Positions 9,956-20,296 of a stretch of DNA of 64,000 nucleotides are shown here, piece after piece; the stretch's first letter is position 1; each line of letters starts with the position of its first letter. The position numbers and the translations under genes are program-made. The DNA is from Marinobacterium halophilum (GTDB taxonomy: Bacteria > Pseudomonadota > Gammaproteobacteria > Pseudomonadales > Balneatricaceae), in NCBI RefSeq assembly GCF_003014615.1, contig NZ_PYGI01000006.1:95489-159488 (forward strand), read 5' to 3'. Under the pieces are notes generated by a model. It worked only from the letters and a program-made list of their open reading frames with translations, was not told the origin of the DNA and searched no databases.

Positions 9956-11296
9956 ATGCAAGTTTCTGTTGAAACGACTTCCGGCCTTGAGCGTCAGTTG
10001 ACCATCACTGTTCCGGCTGAGCGCATCGACCAGGACGTAAACAAACTGGTTGCCCAGCAGGCTCGTACGCGCCGTCTGGATGGCTTCCGTCCGGGTAAAG
10101 TACCGACGAAGGTGATCAAGCGCATGTTTGGCAGCGCAATCCGTCAGGACGTTTTGGGCCAGGTAGTTCAGGAAAGCTTCTACACTGCCGTTGAGCAGGA
10201 AAAACTGCAGCCCGCCGGTGGACCGAACATCGAATTCAAAAACGACAAGGAAGGTGAAGACCTTCAGTACGTTGCGACATTTGAAGTATATCCGGAGATC
10301 GCACTGAAAGATCTGTCTGGCGTTGAGCTGGAAAAGCAGACTGCCGAGATCACTGATGCCGATATGGACACCATGATCGAGACCCTGCAGAAGCAGCAGG
10401 CAAACTGGGCTGAAGTCGAGCGTGCAGCGACTGAAGGCGATCGTGTGAAAATCGATTTTGAAGGTTTCATCGACGGTGAAGCGTTTGAAGGCGGCAAGGC
10501 TGAAGGCCACGACCTGGTACTGGGTTCCGGTTCCATGATTCCGGGCTTTGAAGCGGGTCTGGAAGGCAAGAAAGCGGGTGAAGAGTTCGACCTGGAAGTG
10601 AGCTTCCCGGAAGACTACCACGCTGAAAACCTGAAAGGTAAGAAAGCTGTATTCAAGACTAAGGTACAGTCCGTATCTGCTCAGGAACTGCCGGAACTGA
10701 ACGAAGAGTTCTTCTCTCGCTTCGGTATCGAAGAGAAAGAACTGGACGGTTTCAAGACTGAAGTACGCAAAAACATGGAGCGCGAGCTGAAGCAGGCGCT
10801 GAAGATGAAGCTGAAAGATCAGGTCTTCTCTGAGCTGCTGAAGGTTAACGCCATCGACGTGCCTGCTGCTCTGATCGACAGCGAAATCGACAACCTGCGT
10901 CGTCAGGCGATTCAGCAGTTTGGTGGTGAAAACGCCAACATCGATCCGAACATGCTGCCGAAAGAAATGTTCGAAGAGCAGGCTAAACGTCGCGTAAGCG
11001 TCGGTCTGCTGGTTCAGGAAGTTGTTAAGACCAGCAAGCTTGAAGCCAACGAAGATCGTGTGCGTGAGACCGTTGAAGAGATGGCCTCCACTTACCAGGA
11101 TCCGCAGCAGGTTATCGACTGGTACTACAGCAATGATCAGGTTCTGAACCAGATCAAGAGCCTGGTACTGGAAGATCAAGTAGTTGATCATCTGGTCGCA
11201 TCTGCTACAGTCACTGAAAAGACTGTTCCTTACGAGGAAGCCATTAAGCCGGCACAGCAGAATGAAGCTGCAGACGAAGACGAAAGCGAAGCCTGA
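9956..11296 (+). CDS. tig: Trigger factor
   Basis: Ribosome-associated folding chaperone with PPIase activity. The 446 residues comprise the N-terminal ribosome-binding domain with signature GFRPGKVP (43-50), a central FKBP-like domain (GDRVKIDFEGFIDG..., SGSMIPGFEAGLEGKKAGEEFDLEVSFPEDY) and a C-terminal helical chaperone region ending in an acidic tail. ATG 9956 is chosen because GAGGA at 9946-9950 sits 5 nt upstream; the GTG at 9944 lacks this. First gene of tig-clpP-clpX. Confidence 0.97.
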   Translation: MQVSVETTSGLERQLTITVPAERIDQDVNKLVAQQARTRRLDGFRPGKVPTKVIKRMFGSAIRQDVLGQVVQESFYTAVEQEKLQPAGGPNIEFKNDKEGEDLQYVATFEVYPEIALKDLSGVELEKQTAEITDADMDTMIETLQKQQANWAEVERAATEGDRVKIDFEGFIDGEAFEGGKAEGHDLVLGSGSMIPGFEAGLEGKKAGEEFDLEVSFPEDYHAENLKGKKAVFKTKVQSVSAQELPELNEEFFSRFGIEEKELDGFKTEVRKNMERELKQALKMKLKDQVFSELLKVNAIDVPAALIDSEIDNLRRQAIQQFGGENANIDPNMLPKEMFEEQAKRRVSVGLLVQEVVKTSKLEANEDRVRETVEEMASTYQDPQQVIDWYYSNDQVLNQIKSLVLEDQVVDHLVASATVTEKTVPYEEAIKPAQQNEAADEDESEA

Positions 11297-11331
11297 TCCG
11301 GTAAACCGGTCTGGGCGTAAGCCATAAAGGA

Positions 11332-11364
11332 AACGACAGTTGGCTTGGCTGACTGTCGTTTTTT
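11332..11364 (+). terminator. Rho-independent terminator between tig and clpP
   Basis: 9-bp stem AACGACAGT / ACTGTCGTT with an 11-nt loop, followed by a T run to 11364. It ends about 30 bp before the clpP ATG, so clpP probably has partly independent or read-through transcription. Confidence 0.85.
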
Positions 11365-11392
11365 CGCTTATCAGGGTAAGGAGAATTAGTAC

Positions 11393-12028
11393 ATGGCGGA
11401 TATCTACACTGGGCGTGCCAACGAGATCATGAATTCAGGTCTGGTTCCGATGGTCGTAGAGCAGAGTTCACGTGGTGAACGTGCCTATGACATCTACTCC
11501 CGTTTGCTCAAAGAGCGGGTAATCTTCATGGTAGGTCAGGTCGAAGACCACATGGCCAACCTGATCGTGGCCCAGCTTCTGTTCCTGGAAGCCGAGAACC
11601 CCGACAAAGACATTCACCTGTATATCAATTCACCGGGTGGCTCGGTAACGGCGGGCATGGCGATTTATGACACCATGCAGTTCATCAAGCCGGATGTCAG
11701 CACCATGTGTATCGGCCAGGCCGCGAGCATGGGTGCGTTCCTGCTGGCGGGTGGTGCACCGGGCAAGCGTCATGCGCTGCCGAATGCCCGTATGATGATT
11801 CATCAGCCGTTGGGTGGATACCAGGGTCAGGCAACGGATATCGAAATTCATACTCGTGAAATTCTGACTATCCGCGAGAAATTGAATCGTCTGTTGGCAG
11901 AACACACCGGACAGGATTTCGAGACCATTGCGCGTGATACCGACCGCGACAACTTCATGGATCCGAAGACCGCGGCTGATTACGGCCTGATTGACTCGGT
12001 ACTGGATCGCCGCCTGGGCACAGACTGA
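11393..12028 (+). CDS. clpP: ATP-dependent Clp protease proteolytic subunit
   Basis: Serine protease that forms the double-heptamer barrel served by ClpX and ClpA. The 211 residues show the triad S112 (GQAASMGA), H137 (MMIHQP) and D186 (DRDNFM), plus the oxyanion segment [12 protein letters not shown] short N-terminal propeptide ([16 protein letters not shown]) precedes the mature LVPMVVEQ start typical of gammaproteobacterial ClpP. RBS AAGGAG lies about 10 nt upstream. Confidence 0.97.
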   Translation: MADIYTGRANEIMNSGLVPMVVEQSSRGERAYDIYSRLLKERVIFMVGQVEDHMANLIVAQLLFLEAENPDKDIHLYINSPGGSVTAGMAIYDTMQFIKPDVSTMCIGQAASMGAFLLAGGAPGKRHALPNARMMIHQPLGGYQGQATDIEIHTREILTIREKLNRLLAEHTGQDFETIARDTDRDNFMDPKTAADYGLIDSVLDRRLGTD

Positions 12029-12121
12029 TGTCATCACCGCGACCGGATCTCCCGAGTAGGGGTTGAAATTTTCCGGTATCGGGCGCATACACAAGAGTAT
12101 ATGGTTTTTTGAGGTAATAAG

Positions 12122-13396
12122 ATGGCAGACGAGACGACCGGCAAGGAAGGAGAGGGCAGCAAACTGTTCTGTTCTTTCTGTGGTAAAAGCCAGGACGAAG
12201 TGCGCAAATTGATCGCAGGTCCCTCTGTCTTTATCTGTGATGAGTGTGTCGATCTCTGTAACGATATCATCCGTGAAGAGATTCAGGATAGCGATGAGCA
12301 GGAGCCGCGTGAGAGCCTGCCGACACCCGCAGAGATCAAGGCAACGCTGGATGACTATGTAATTGGTCAGGAACGCGCCAAGAAAGTATTGGCGGTAGCG
12401 GTTTACAACCACTATAAGCGGTTGCGCTTCCAGCAGAAAGGCGACGTGGAACTTGGCAAGAGCAACATCCTGCTGATCGGTCCGACCGGTAGCGGTAAAA
12501 CGCTGTTGGCCGAAACCATGGCGCGTTTGTTGAATGTGCCGTTTACCATTGCAGACGCGACCACGCTGACTGAAGCCGGTTACGTTGGTGAAGATGTCGA
12601 GAACATCATTCAGAAGCTGCTGCAAAAGTGCGATTACGATGTCGAAAAGGCCCAGCTGGGTATTGTCTACATTGATGAAATCGACAAGATTTCACGCAAG
12701 TCCGACAACCCGTCGATTACGCGTGATGTCTCCGGCGAAGGAGTACAGCAGGCTCTGCTGAAGCTGATCGAAGGCACGGTTGCCTCGGTTCCGCCTCAGG
12801 GTGGCCGCAAGCATCCGCAGCAGGAATTTCTGCAGGTTGATACATCGAATATCCTGTTTATCTGTGGCGGTGCTTTTGCCGGCCTGGAAAAACTGATTCG
12901 TGACCGTAGCGAGCGCAGTTCGATCGGCTTCAGTGCAGTGGTCAAGAGCAAGGACGAAAGCCGTCTGAGCGAAGTGCTGCATGACGTGGAAGCAGAAGAC
13001 CTGGTGAAGTTCGGCTTGATTCCCGAATTTGTGGGTCGTCTGCCGATGATCGCAACCTTGTCTGAGCTGGATGAAGATGCACTGATCCAGATCCTGACCG
13101 AGCCGAAAAACAGTCTGGTCAAGCAGTACCAGGCTCTGTTCGACATGGAAGGGGTTGAGGTTGATTTCCGTGAGGAGGCACTCAAGGCCGTTGCCGAGAA
13201 AGCGCTTGTGCGTCGCACCGGTGCTCGTGGTCTGCGCTCCATACTGGAAGCAACATTGCTGGATATCATGTACCAGCTGCCGTCCCTTGATAATGTGGCG
13301 AAGGTGGTGATTGATGAAGGTGTCATCAATGGCAGCTCTGAGCCAATCCTGATTTATGAAAATCAGGATGCGCCAAAAACTGCGGCTGATCATTAA
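12122..13396 (+). CDS. clpX: ATP-dependent Clp protease ATP-binding subunit ClpX
   Basis: AAA+ unfoldase that delivers substrates such as ssrA-tagged proteins to ClpP. 424 residues: N-terminal zinc-binding domain (C17, C20, C39, C42), Walker A GPTGSGKT (120-127), Walker B IVYIDEID, pore loops GYVGED and RKH, and the IGF loop (SSIGFSA) that docks to ClpP. A strong terminator follows. In Pseudomonas lon follows clpX; here it does not. Confidence 0.98.
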   Translation: MADETTGKEGEGSKLFCSFCGKSQDEVRKLIAGPSVFICDECVDLCNDIIREEIQDSDEQEPRESLPTPAEIKATLDDYVIGQERAKKVLAVAVYNHYKRLRFQQKGDVELGKSNILLIGPTGSGKTLLAETMARLLNVPFTIADATTLTEAGYVGEDVENIIQKLLQKCDYDVEKAQLGIVYIDEIDKISRKSDNPSITRDVSGEGVQQALLKLIEGTVASVPPQGGRKHPQQEFLQVDTSNILFICGGAFAGLEKLIRDRSERSSIGFSAVVKSKDESRLSEVLHDVEAEDLVKFGLIPEFVGRLPMIATLSELDEDALIQILTEPKNSLVKQYQALFDMEGVEVDFREEALKAVAEKALVRRTGARGLRSILEATLLDIMYQLPSLDNVAKVVIDEGVINGSSEPILIYENQDAPKTAADH

Positions 13397-13420
13397 ACAT
13401 TAGTCGTATATAAGTCTAAA

Positions 13421-13445
13421 AATCCCCGCAATTGCGGGGATTTTT
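13421..13445 (+). terminator. Rho-independent terminator after clpX
   Basis: Self-complementary AATCCCCGCAATTGCGGGGATT followed by TTTT, starting 25 bp after the clpX stop. Confidence 0.9.
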
Positions 13446-13477
13446 ATTTATCTGTGCCAAATTCCTGACATTTCGTT

Positions 13478-13507
13478 TTGCGCAGGCTTCTGTCCACCCC
13501 GTATAAT
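13478..13507 (+). promoter_or_regulatory. Candidate sigma-70 promoter of the first TRAP operon
   Basis: TTGCGC (13478-13483), an 18-bp spacer and a perfect TATAAT (13502-13507) lie about 85 bp before the solute-binding protein gene and just past the clpX terminator. Confidence 0.55.
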
Positions 13508-13591
13508 TCTGTAGCGATCGTTAACATCCGAAGGAATTTGGATCTGTCGATGCGCCGTCTCTGCTGGATTACAACTATAAGGAATGGATAA

Positions 13592-14599
13592 ATGCTCAAA
13601 CGTCGTACATTCATGGCTGCAGCTGCTGCCTGCATGCTGCTGAGCCCCATCGCCCACGCCGAGTACAAGGCCGAATACACCGTATCCACCGTACTCCCGT
13701 CTGCTTTTCCCTGGGGACAGGCTGCCGATAAATGGGTTGAGCTGGTGAAGGAACGCTCCGAGGGGCGTATCAACATGAAGGTCTACAGTGGCGCACAGCT
13801 TGTGTCCGGTGATCAGACCAAAGAATTCTCCGCCATGCGCTCAGGTTTGATCGACATGTCGGTTGGCTCGACCATCAACTGGTCGCCGCAGGTACCGGAA
13901 CTGAACCTGTTCTCGCTGCCGTTCCTGATGCCTGATCATGCAGCGATCGATGCCATTACTCAGGGTGAGGCGGGCAAAACGGTATTTCAGGCAATTGAAA
14001 AGCGTGGTGTGACACCGTTGGCGTGGGGCGAAAACGGCTTCCGTCAGCTGTCCAATTCCAAACTGCAGATCGACGAGCCGGCGGATCTGGCCGGTTTGAA
14101 AATCCGTGTTGTCGGTTCACCGCTGTTCCAGGATACATTTACTGCACTGGGTGCTAATCCGACGCAGATGAGCTGGGCTGATGCCAAGCCGGCGCTGACA
14201 ACAGGTGCCGTGGATGGTCAGGAAAACCCCATTTCTGTATTTGACGTGGCACGCATCGATCAAGTGGGCCAGACTCACCTGACTCAGTGGGGCTATATGG
14301 CAGATCCGCTGGTGTTTGCAGTCAGCAGTCGCGTATGGCGTCAGTTTTCACCGGAAGATCAGGCGCTGCTGAAGCAGGCTGCCATTGATGCCGGGCAGTG
14401 GGAAATTCAGAAATCCCGTTCTGAGCTTGATGCGACCCTCGTAAAGATCAAAGAGCGTGGCGTGGAAGTGACTAACCTGACTGAGGAGCAGCATGCAGCC
14501 TTCGTTCAGGCGACCCGGTCAGTTCACGAGAAATGGACCCCGCGTATCGGTGAAGAGCTGGTCAAGCAGGCTCAAGACGCAGTTGCCAATCGCAAGTAA
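13592..14599 (+). CDS. TRAP transporter substrate-binding protein, DctP family
   Basis: Periplasmic ligand-binding component of a tripartite ATP-independent transporter. 335 residues with a signal peptide (MLKRRTFMAAAAACMLLSPIAHA, cleavage near A23) and the DctP fold with the conserved ligand-site region (LAGLKIRVVGSPLFQDTFTALGANPTQMSWADAKPALTTGAVDGQENP), whose arginine in KIRV normally binds a substrate carboxylate. AAGGAA precedes the ATG. The substrate cannot be read from sequence. Position beside exaC/pqq suggests, weakly, an organic-acid role. Confidence 0.9.
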   Translation: MLKRRTFMAAAAACMLLSPIAHAEYKAEYTVSTVLPSAFPWGQAADKWVELVKERSEGRINMKVYSGAQLVSGDQTKEFSAMRSGLIDMSVGSTINWSPQVPELNLFSLPFLMPDHAAIDAITQGEAGKTVFQAIEKRGVTPLAWGENGFRQLSNSKLQIDEPADLAGLKIRVVGSPLFQDTFTALGANPTQMSWADAKPALTTGAVDGQENPISVFDVARIDQVGQTHLTQWGYMADPLVFAVSSRVWRQFSPEDQALLKQAAIDAGQWEIQKSRSELDATLVKIKERGVEVTNLTEEQHAAFVQATRSVHEKWTPRIGEELVKQAQDAVANRK

Positions 14600-14619
14600 T
14601 CCCACCGAAGTGCTTGAAC

Positions 14620-14638
14620 GCCCGTCCTGGTGACGGGC
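14620..14638 (+). terminator. Hairpin between the P and Q genes of the first TRAP operon
   Basis: GCCCGTC / GACGGGC 7-bp stem with a 5-nt loop followed by GTTGTTGTCTTG. It probably acts as a partial terminator or mRNA stabiliser that raises binding-protein levels over the membrane subunits. Confidence 0.55.
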
Positions 14639-14662
14639 GTTGTTGTCTTGAACGGAGCTGAC

Positions 14663-15157
14663 ATGTCTACCCGACGACCCAAGTTCAGGCCAGAAGCCTG
14701 GCTCGCCACCCTGGCATTGATTGCGATCTGCCTGATCAGTCTGGGCAATGTCATCGTGCGCTATGCGACCGATGCCTCGTTTGCCTTTACCGAAGAGTTT
14801 TCGGTGTTTTTTCTGGTGCTGCTGACGTTCGCAGGTGCGGCCGTTGCGGCACGGCACAATCAGCATATTCGCATCGAGCTGATTGAGCATCACCTGCCTA
14901 AGCCGTTACTGAAAATCGTGTATGTCCTGCAGTGGTTGGCAGGCATGGTGGTTTTGGGTATTACCGTCTGGTATGGCTCTGTGTTTGCATGGGAAGAGTA
15001 TCAATGGGAGTCCCTGTCGCCTGGACTGGGTTTGCCCAACTGGATCTATGTGGTCTGGCTACCGTTGATGGCGGCGGCGATCATGATTCGGTTGACTCAG
15101 AATCTTGCGGATCGGCTCCGTGGCAAGCAGGGCGAGGAGGTCATTCATGAGTCCTGA
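14663..15157 (+). CDS. TRAP transporter small permease, DctQ family
   Basis: 164-residue membrane protein with four predicted TM helices (about 14-32, 47-65, 85-105, 125-145) and the DctQ signature FTEEFSVFFLVLLTFAGAAVAARHNQHIRIEL. ATG 14663 is taken as start, with GGAG upstream; an upstream in-frame GTG at 14630 is inside the preceding hairpin region. Its 3' end overlaps the large permease gene by 11 bp, indicating coupled translation. Confidence 0.9.
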   Translation: MSTRRPKFRPEAWLATLALIAICLISLGNVIVRYATDASFAFTEEFSVFFLVLLTFAGAAVAARHNQHIRIELIEHHLPKPLLKIVYVLQWLAGMVVLGITVWYGSVFAWEEYQWESLSPGLGLPNWIYVVWLPLMAAAIMIRLTQNLADRLRGKQGEEVIHES

Positions 15158-16451
15158 TCTGCTGCTGATCGGAAGCTTTTTGATTGCACTGCTGCTGGGT
15201 GTGCCGGTCGCCATCGCGCTGGGCCTGGGTGGTGTAGTCGGTATTCTGGCCGGGTTGTCACCCGACATGCTGGCGACGCTAGGTACCAACACCTATAACA
15301 GTGTGGCCAAGTACCCGCTGATTGCGATTCCGTTGTTCATATTGACCGGTCTTATTTTCGAGCGGGCAGGGGTTGCGGCCAGTCTGGTCCGCTTTGCTCA
15401 GGCGGTCATAGGTCCACGCCATGGTGGTCTGGCGGTCGTTGCCGTGCTGGTCTGTCTGATTATGGGTGGCATGAGCGGCTCAGGCCCGGCAGATGCGGCA
15501 GCGGTGGCGATGGTTATGCTGCCCAGCATGCGCAAGGCGGGCTATCCGCAGCCCTTCTCTGCCACGCTGATTGCCGCGTCGTCATCGACCGCAATTTTGA
15601 TACCCCCCTCGATTGCCCTGATTCTGTATTCAATCGTGGTGCCGGGTGTTGATCTGCGTGCGCTGTTTGCGGCAGGTTTGTTTCCGGGCATTCTTGCCGG
15701 TTTGTCACTGCTGGTGCCGGCTTTATGGCTGTCACGCAAGCATGGCTGGGAAGATCCGCGCGAGTCTGAGCGTCCGCCCTTATGGGAAAGTTTCAAGGCA
15801 GCTCTGCCGGCTCTGTTCGCGCCCATTATCATTCTAGGTGGTTTGCGTTCCGGCCTGTTCACGCCGACTGAAGCGGCTGTGGTTGCAGTGACCTATGGCG
15901 TGATCGTCGGTAGCCTGATCTACCGTAACCTGGGCATCAAAGACCTGTTCAACCTGGCGACTGAAGCGGCGGTGACGTCGGGTGTGGTGATGTTTATCAT
16001 CGCATTGGCAGGCATTTTTGCCTGGGCGGGTACAACTTTGGGTACCTTCCAGCACTTGGCTGACGGCCTGCTGTCACTGTCGGACAGCGGTTGGGTGTTG
16101 CTGATTCTGGTAATGGTGTTGGTGTTGATTGCCGGCATGCTTCTGGATGCGGTGTCGATCTATTTGATTCTGATTCCGATCGTGTTGCCGCTGATGAATC
16201 ACTTCGGCTGGAACCCGGTCTGGTTCGGCATCCTGCTGGCGATGAATATCGCCATCGGTCAGTTTACACCGCCGGTAGCGGTCAATCTGATGGTAACGAC
16301 ACGGATCGCCAATATCCGTTTGGAGCACACCATCGGCTGGGCGCTGATCTTCATTGCGGCTATGGCTTCGAGTCTGATATTGGTGATGCTGGTGCCGGGA
16401 ATTGCACTCTGGTTGCCAGATAAGCTTGGGTACGTTGTCGGCAACTGGTAA
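15147..16451 (+). CDS. TRAP transporter large permease, DctM family
   Basis: 434-residue, ~12-TM permease subunit of the Na+-coupled TRAP complex. Typical DctM segments: LGVPVAIALGLGG near the N-terminus, SSSTAILIPPSIALILYS, TPTEAAVVAVTYG, and the C-terminal GQFTPPVAVNLMVTTRIANI. The start is set at 15147 (MSPDLLLIGS, with GAGGAGG upstream), overlapping the Q gene; the GTG/ATG further upstream lies inside the Q gene. Confidence 0.93.
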   Translation: MSPDLLLIGSFLIALLLGVPVAIALGLGGVVGILAGLSPDMLATLGTNTYNSVAKYPLIAIPLFILTGLIFERAGVAASLVRFAQAVIGPRHGGLAVVAVLVCLIMGGMSGSGPADAAAVAMVMLPSMRKAGYPQPFSATLIAASSSTAILIPPSIALILYSIVVPGVDLRALFAAGLFPGILAGLSLLVPALWLSRKHGWEDPRESERPPLWESFKAALPALFAPIIILGGLRSGLFTPTEAAVVAVTYGVIVGSLIYRNLGIKDLFNLATEAAVTSGVVMFIIALAGIFAWAGTTLGTFQHLADGLLSLSDSGWVLLILVMVLVLIAGMLLDAVSIYLILIPIVLPLMNHFGWNPVWFGILLAMNIAIGQFTPPVAVNLMVTTRIANIRLEHTIGWALIFIAAMASSLILVMLVPGIALWLPDKLGYVVGNW

Positions 16452-16648
16452 CTCTTTACAAGCAGGTGGGGGCGCAAGGTCCCCGCTCACTTTGACCCCT
16501 CTCAAAACATCATCCTGTCTACTACTAAAGAGCCACATTCTCAGGTCCAAGGCACTATACTCGGATATCAGTTGCGGTAGCTAAGATTGAACCATCAATC
16601 GTTACTGCTCTTCGAGCGTGATGTGAATAACAACAAGAGGCTAAGAAT

Positions 16649-18169
16649 ATGATCTACGCACAGCCAGGACAGGCAGATTCCATTGTCACTCTGAAGCCGC
16701 GTTACGGCAACTTTATCGGTGGCGAATGGATCGCACCGGTCAAGGGTGAGTATTTTCAGAATATCTCACCGGTAACCGGCGAAGCCTTCTGTGAAATCCC
16801 ACGCTCTACAGCCGAAGATATCGAACTGGCGCTGGACGCCGCGCATGCCGCCAAAGATGCCTGGGGTCGCGCTTCAGTTACCGAACGTTCCAACGTCCTG
16901 CTGAAGATTGCAGATCGTCTGGAAGCCAATCTTGAGAAAATCGCCGTCGCGGAAACCTGGGATAACGGCAAGGCCGTTCGTGAAACGCTGGCTGCTGATG
17001 TGCCGCTGGCCGTTGATCACTTCCGTTACTTTGCTGGTTGCATCCGTGCGCAGGAAGGCTCCATCGGTGAGATCGATGAAAACACCGTGGCTTATCACTT
17101 CCACGAGCCGCTGGGCGTGGTCGGACAGATCATTCCGTGGAACTTCCCGCTGTTGATGGCGGCTTGGAAAATTGCACCGGCTCTGGCCGCCGGTAACTGC
17201 ATCGTGTTGAAGCCGGCCGAGCAGACGCCCTGGTCGATTCTGAAACTGGTTGAAGCCATTGAAGACCTGCTGCCGGCGGGTGTGCTGAACGTCGTCAACG
17301 GTTTTGGTGCCGAAGCCGGTCAGGCGTTGGCCACCAACACCCGTATCGCCAAGATTGCCTTCACCGGTTCTACCCCTGTAGGTGCGCACATCCTTAAATG
17401 TGCTGCCGAAAATATCATCCCGTCGACGGTTGAGCTGGGTGGCAAGTCGCCGAATATCTACTTCGAAGATGTCATGAATCACGAAGACGCCTTCATCGAC
17501 AAGTGTGTTGAAGGTACCGTGCTTGCATTCTTCAACCAGGGTGAAGTCTGCACCTGTCCGTCCCGTTTGTTGGTACAGGAAAGCATCTATGACGACTTCA
17601 TCGCACGCGTGATTGACCGCATCAAGAAGATCAAGCGGGGCAATCCGCTGGATAGCGAAACCATGGTCGGTGCGCAGGCCTCCAAGGAGCAGTACGAGAA
17701 GATCCTGGGCTACCTCGACATCGGTCGTGAAGAAGGCGCTGAAGTATTGATTGGTGGCGACAAGGAGCAGATGGATACAGGTTTCGAGACCGGCTACTAC
17801 ATCCAGCCGACGCTGCTCAAAGGCACCAATGACATGCGTGTGTTCCAGGAAGAGATCTTTGGCCCGGTTGTATCGGTTACCACCTTTAAAGACGAAGCGG
17901 AAGCACTGGCGATTGCCAACGACACCGAGTTCGGTCTGGGCGCTGGCGTATGGAGTCGCGACATGAACCGTTCTTACCGCATGGGTCGTGGCATTCAGGC
18001 CGGCCGTGTATGGACCAACTGCTACCATCAGTACCCGGCGCATGCTGCCTTTGGTGGTTACAAAAAGTCTGGTGTTGGCCGCGAAAACCACAAGATGATG
18101 CTTGATCATTATCAGCAGACCAAAAACATGCTGGTCAGCTACGATATCAACCCGCTCGGCTTCTTCTAA
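16649..18169 (+). CDS. exaC: NAD-dependent aldehyde dehydrogenase ExaC
   Basis: Oxidises acetaldehyde and related aldehydes to acids downstream of PQQ-dependent alcohol dehydrogenase. 506 residues, the length I recall for P. aeruginosa ExaC, with near-identical ends (MIYAQPG..., ...[10 protein letters not shown]). Catalytic N165 (PWNFP), E262 (VELGGKSPN) and C301 (NQGEVCTC) are present. It lies directly upstream of pqqA as in Pseudomonas. The 197 bp before it hold no gene; a TATACT hexamer near 16555 could be part of its promoter. A quinoprotein dehydrogenase (exaA) is not in this window. Confidence 0.92.
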   Translation: MIYAQPGQADSIVTLKPRYGNFIGGEWIAPVKGEYFQNISPVTGEAFCEIPRSTAEDIELALDAAHAAKDAWGRASVTERSNVLLKIADRLEANLEKIAVAETWDNGKAVRETLAADVPLAVDHFRYFAGCIRAQEGSIGEIDENTVAYHFHEPLGVVGQIIPWNFPLLMAAWKIAPALAAGNCIVLKPAEQTPWSILKLVEAIEDLLPAGVLNVVNGFGAEAGQALATNTRIAKIAFTGSTPVGAHILKCAAENIIPSTVELGGKSPNIYFEDVMNHEDAFIDKCVEGTVLAFFNQGEVCTCPSRLLVQESIYDDFIARVIDRIKKIKRGNPLDSETMVGAQASKEQYEKILGYLDIGREEGAEVLIGGDKEQMDTGFETGYYIQPTLLKGTNDMRVFQEEIFGPVVSVTTFKDEAEALAIANDTEFGLGAGVWSRDMNRSYRMGRGIQAGRVWTNCYHQYPAHAAFGGYKKSGVGRENHKMMLDHYQQTKNMLVSYDINPLGFF

Positions 18170-18262
18170 GCGCGCCGCGGTTTCTCCGAAGCTCTGCACA
18201 GGGACGTGCACTCATGACTGCTTCACCCTGGCAGTCAACTGCTCTGCAGCAGTGACACTTTT

Positions 18263-18285
18263 AACGGCCTTCGGGCCGTTTTTTT
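18263..18285 (+). terminator. Rho-independent terminator after exaC
   Basis: AACGGCC-TTCG-GGCCGTT: a 7-bp stem with UUCG tetraloop and a run of T to 18285. It separates exaC from the pqq operon. Confidence 0.92.
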
Positions 18286-18456
18286 ATGTGTTGAACTTAC
18301 CATGCGCTCGGGGTACGGGAGGGCGTTAGTCGTCCCGCGTTCCTACCAAATCAGCGCCGAATTCATTCCAAAGTACCATATAGGGGCAGGGGTACAGTTG
18401 CCTACTATCAAGGTGTCTCCAATGACACACCGATAACAACAATGAGGTAACGTATT

Positions 18457-18528
18457 ATGTGGACTAAACCAGCTTACACTGACCTGCGTATCGGCTTCGA
18501 AGTTACCATGTACTTCGCCAACCGCTAA
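18457..18528 (+). CDS. pqqA: PQQ precursor peptide PqqA
   Basis: 23-residue ribosomal precursor of pyrroloquinoline quinone, [12 protein letters not shown] followed by [11 protein letters not shown]. It carries the invariant E15-V-T-M-Y19; PqqE cross-links this Glu and Tyr to form the PQQ skeleton. GAGG at 18444-18447 is the RBS. Too short for standard ORF cut-offs, but position, length and motif leave no doubt. No terminator precedes pqqB, only a hairpin. Confidence 0.97.
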
Positions 18529-18536
18529 GCGCCCCC

Positions 18537-18558
18537 AGGCGGCCCTGAGGGGCTGCCT
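18537..18558 (+). terminator. Attenuating hairpin between pqqA and pqqB
   Basis: 9-bp stem AGGCGGCCC / GGGCTGCCT (one G-U pair) with a TGAG loop, starting 8 bp after the pqqA stop and followed by TCTCCT without a T run. It probably gives partial termination or 3'-end protection, so that the consumed peptide is made in excess over the enzymes. Confidence 0.6.
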
Positions 18559-18605
18559 TCTCCTGCCGACAGGCACTTCCTACCCCCCAGCGGAATTACA
18601 CAATA

Positions 18606-19526
18606 ATGAAAATACAGATTTTAGGCTCAGCGGCCGGGGGCGGCTTTCCGCAGTGGAACTGCAACTGCGACAACTGCAAAGGCCTGCGTAACGGCACTCT
18701 GAATGCCAAAGCCCGTACCCAATCCTCTATCGCTGTCAGCCTCAATGGCAACGACTGGATCCTGTTCAACGCCTCACCTGACATCCGCGCTCAGCTGGAA
18801 AGCTTTGAGCCCCTGCAGCCGAAGCAGGGCAAGCGTGATACCGGGATTGCGGCCATTGTCCTGATGGACAGCCAGATCGATCACACCACCGGCCTGTTGA
18901 TGTTGCGTGAAGGTTGTCCGCACTCGGTCTACTGCACCGACATGGTCAAACAAGACCTGAGCACCGGCTTTCCTGTATTCAATATGTTGGAACACTGGAA
19001 TGGTGGTTTGGTATGGAATCAGATTCCGAGTACCGCGATCTATAATGAATTTACGATCCCGGAAGTGCCGGGTATCACCCTGACGGCCGTGCCGCTGCGT
19101 TCCAGTGCGCCGCCGTATTCGCCGCACCGTAATGATCCGCATCCGGGCGATAATATTGGCATGCTGTTGCGTGATGATGCGACTGGCCGCTCGCTGTTCT
19201 ATGCGCCGGGCCTTGGCCAGATCGAAGACCACCTGCGCCCGATTATGGAAGACGCTGACTGCCTGTTGGTGGATGGCACGCTGTGGCGTGAAGACGAGAT
19301 GATCCACGCCGGTGTTGGCGACAAGCTGGGTGTACACATGGGACACCTGCCGCAGTCCGGTGAGAATGGCATGATTGCCTACCTGGATACCCTGGATAAG
19401 CCGCGCAAGGTGCTGATTCACATTAACAACACCAACCCGATCCTGATCGAAGACTCCCCCGAGCGGGGTGTGCTGGCCGAGCATGGCATTGATGTTGCTT
19501 TTGACGGCATGAGCATCGAACTCTGA
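18606..19526 (+). CDS. pqqB: PQQ biosynthesis protein PqqB
   Basis: Metallo-beta-lactamase-fold protein of 306 residues, thought to hydroxylate the PqqE-crosslinked dipeptide or act in PQQ maturation. The N-terminus has the family [18 protein letters not shown] signature with the structural-zinc cysteines; the active-site region includes [16 protein letters not shown]. Second gene of the pqq operon, 77 bp after pqqA and 11 bp before pqqC. Confidence 0.97.
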   Translation: MKIQILGSAAGGGFPQWNCNCDNCKGLRNGTLNAKARTQSSIAVSLNGNDWILFNASPDIRAQLESFEPLQPKQGKRDTGIAAIVLMDSQIDHTTGLLMLREGCPHSVYCTDMVKQDLSTGFPVFNMLEHWNGGLVWNQIPSTAIYNEFTIPEVPGITLTAVPLRSSAPPYSPHRNDPHPGDNIGMLLRDDATGRSLFYAPGLGQIEDHLRPIMEDADCLLVDGTLWREDEMIHAGVGDKLGVHMGHLPQSGENGMIAYLDTLDKPRKVLIHINNTNPILIEDSPERGVLAEHGIDVAFDGMSIEL

Positions 19527-19537
19527 GGAGGCAAAGC

Positions 19538-20296
19538 ATGAGTAACCGTGAACCGATGAGCCGCGATGCGTTTGAACAGGCGCTACGGGCCAAGGGCGAT
19601 CTCTATCATATTCATCACCCGTACCATGTGGCGATGTATGCCGGTCAATCTAGCCCGGAGCAGATCCGTGGCTGGGTCGCCAACCGTTTTTATTATCAGG
19701 TCAGCATTCCGCTAAAGGATGCTGCCATTATGGCTAACTGTCCGCACCGCGATGTGCGTCGACAGTGGCTGCAGAGGATCATGGACCATGATGGTTACGA
19801 TGGTGCTGTGGGTGGTATCGAAGCCTGGCTGCAGTTGGGCGAGGCTGTGGGCCTGAGTCGCGAAGAGATCCTGTCGCATGAACATGTCTTGCCGGGTGTT
19901 CGCTTTGCCGTGGACGCTTATGTCAACTTCGCGCGCCGTACCACTTGGCAGGAAGCTGCCAGCTCCTCGTTGACCGAGCTGTTCGCTCCGCATATTCATC
20001 AGTCTCGCCTGGATACCTGGCCACAGCACTATCCGTGGATCAAGGAGGAAGGCTACCAGTACTTCCGCAACCGCTTGACTGAAGCCCGTCGCGACGTGGA
20101 ACACGGCCTGCAGATTACATTGGATCACTACACTACCCGTGAGCAGCAGGACCGGATGCTGGAGATACTTCAGTTCAAACTGGATGTGCTCTGGAGCATG
20201 CTTGATGCCATGAGCATGGCGTATGAACTGGAACGCCCGCCATATCATACCGTCACTCAGGAGCGTGTGTACCACCGAGGACTGTTCAATGAGTAA
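19538..20296 (+). CDS. pqqC: Pyrroloquinoline-quinone synthase PqqC
   Basis: Cofactor-free oxidase that performs the final ring closure and eight-electron oxidation to PQQ (EC 1.3.3.11). 252 residues of haem-oxygenase-like all-helical fold, with the conserved [38 protein letters not shown] and the [16 protein letters not shown] region. GAGGAGG upstream gives a strong RBS. Overlaps pqqD by 8 bp. Confidence 0.97.
   Translation: MSNREPMSRDAFEQALRAKGDLYHIHHPYHVAMYAGQSSPEQIRGWVANRFYYQVSIPLKDAAIMANCPHRDVRRQWLQRIMDHDGYDGAVGGIEAWLQLGEAVGLSREEILSHEHVLPGVRFAVDAYVNFARRTTWQEAASSSLTELFAPHIHQSRLDTWPQHYPWIKEEGYQYFRNRLTEARRDVEHGLQITLDHYTTREQQDRMLEILQFKLDVLWSMLDAMSMAYELERPPYHTVTQERVYHRGLFNE

Noticed and set aside
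9944..11191. 417-codon minus-strand ORF opposite tig
   Set aside because: Shadow of the highly expressed tig gene caused by its codon bias; tig is certain.
11630..12625. 331-codon minus-strand ORF across clpP-clpX
   Set aside because: Antisense shadow of two conserved genes.
16874..18211. 445-codon minus-strand ORF opposite exaC
   Set aside because: Antisense shadow; no RBS or homology expected, and exaC is full length.
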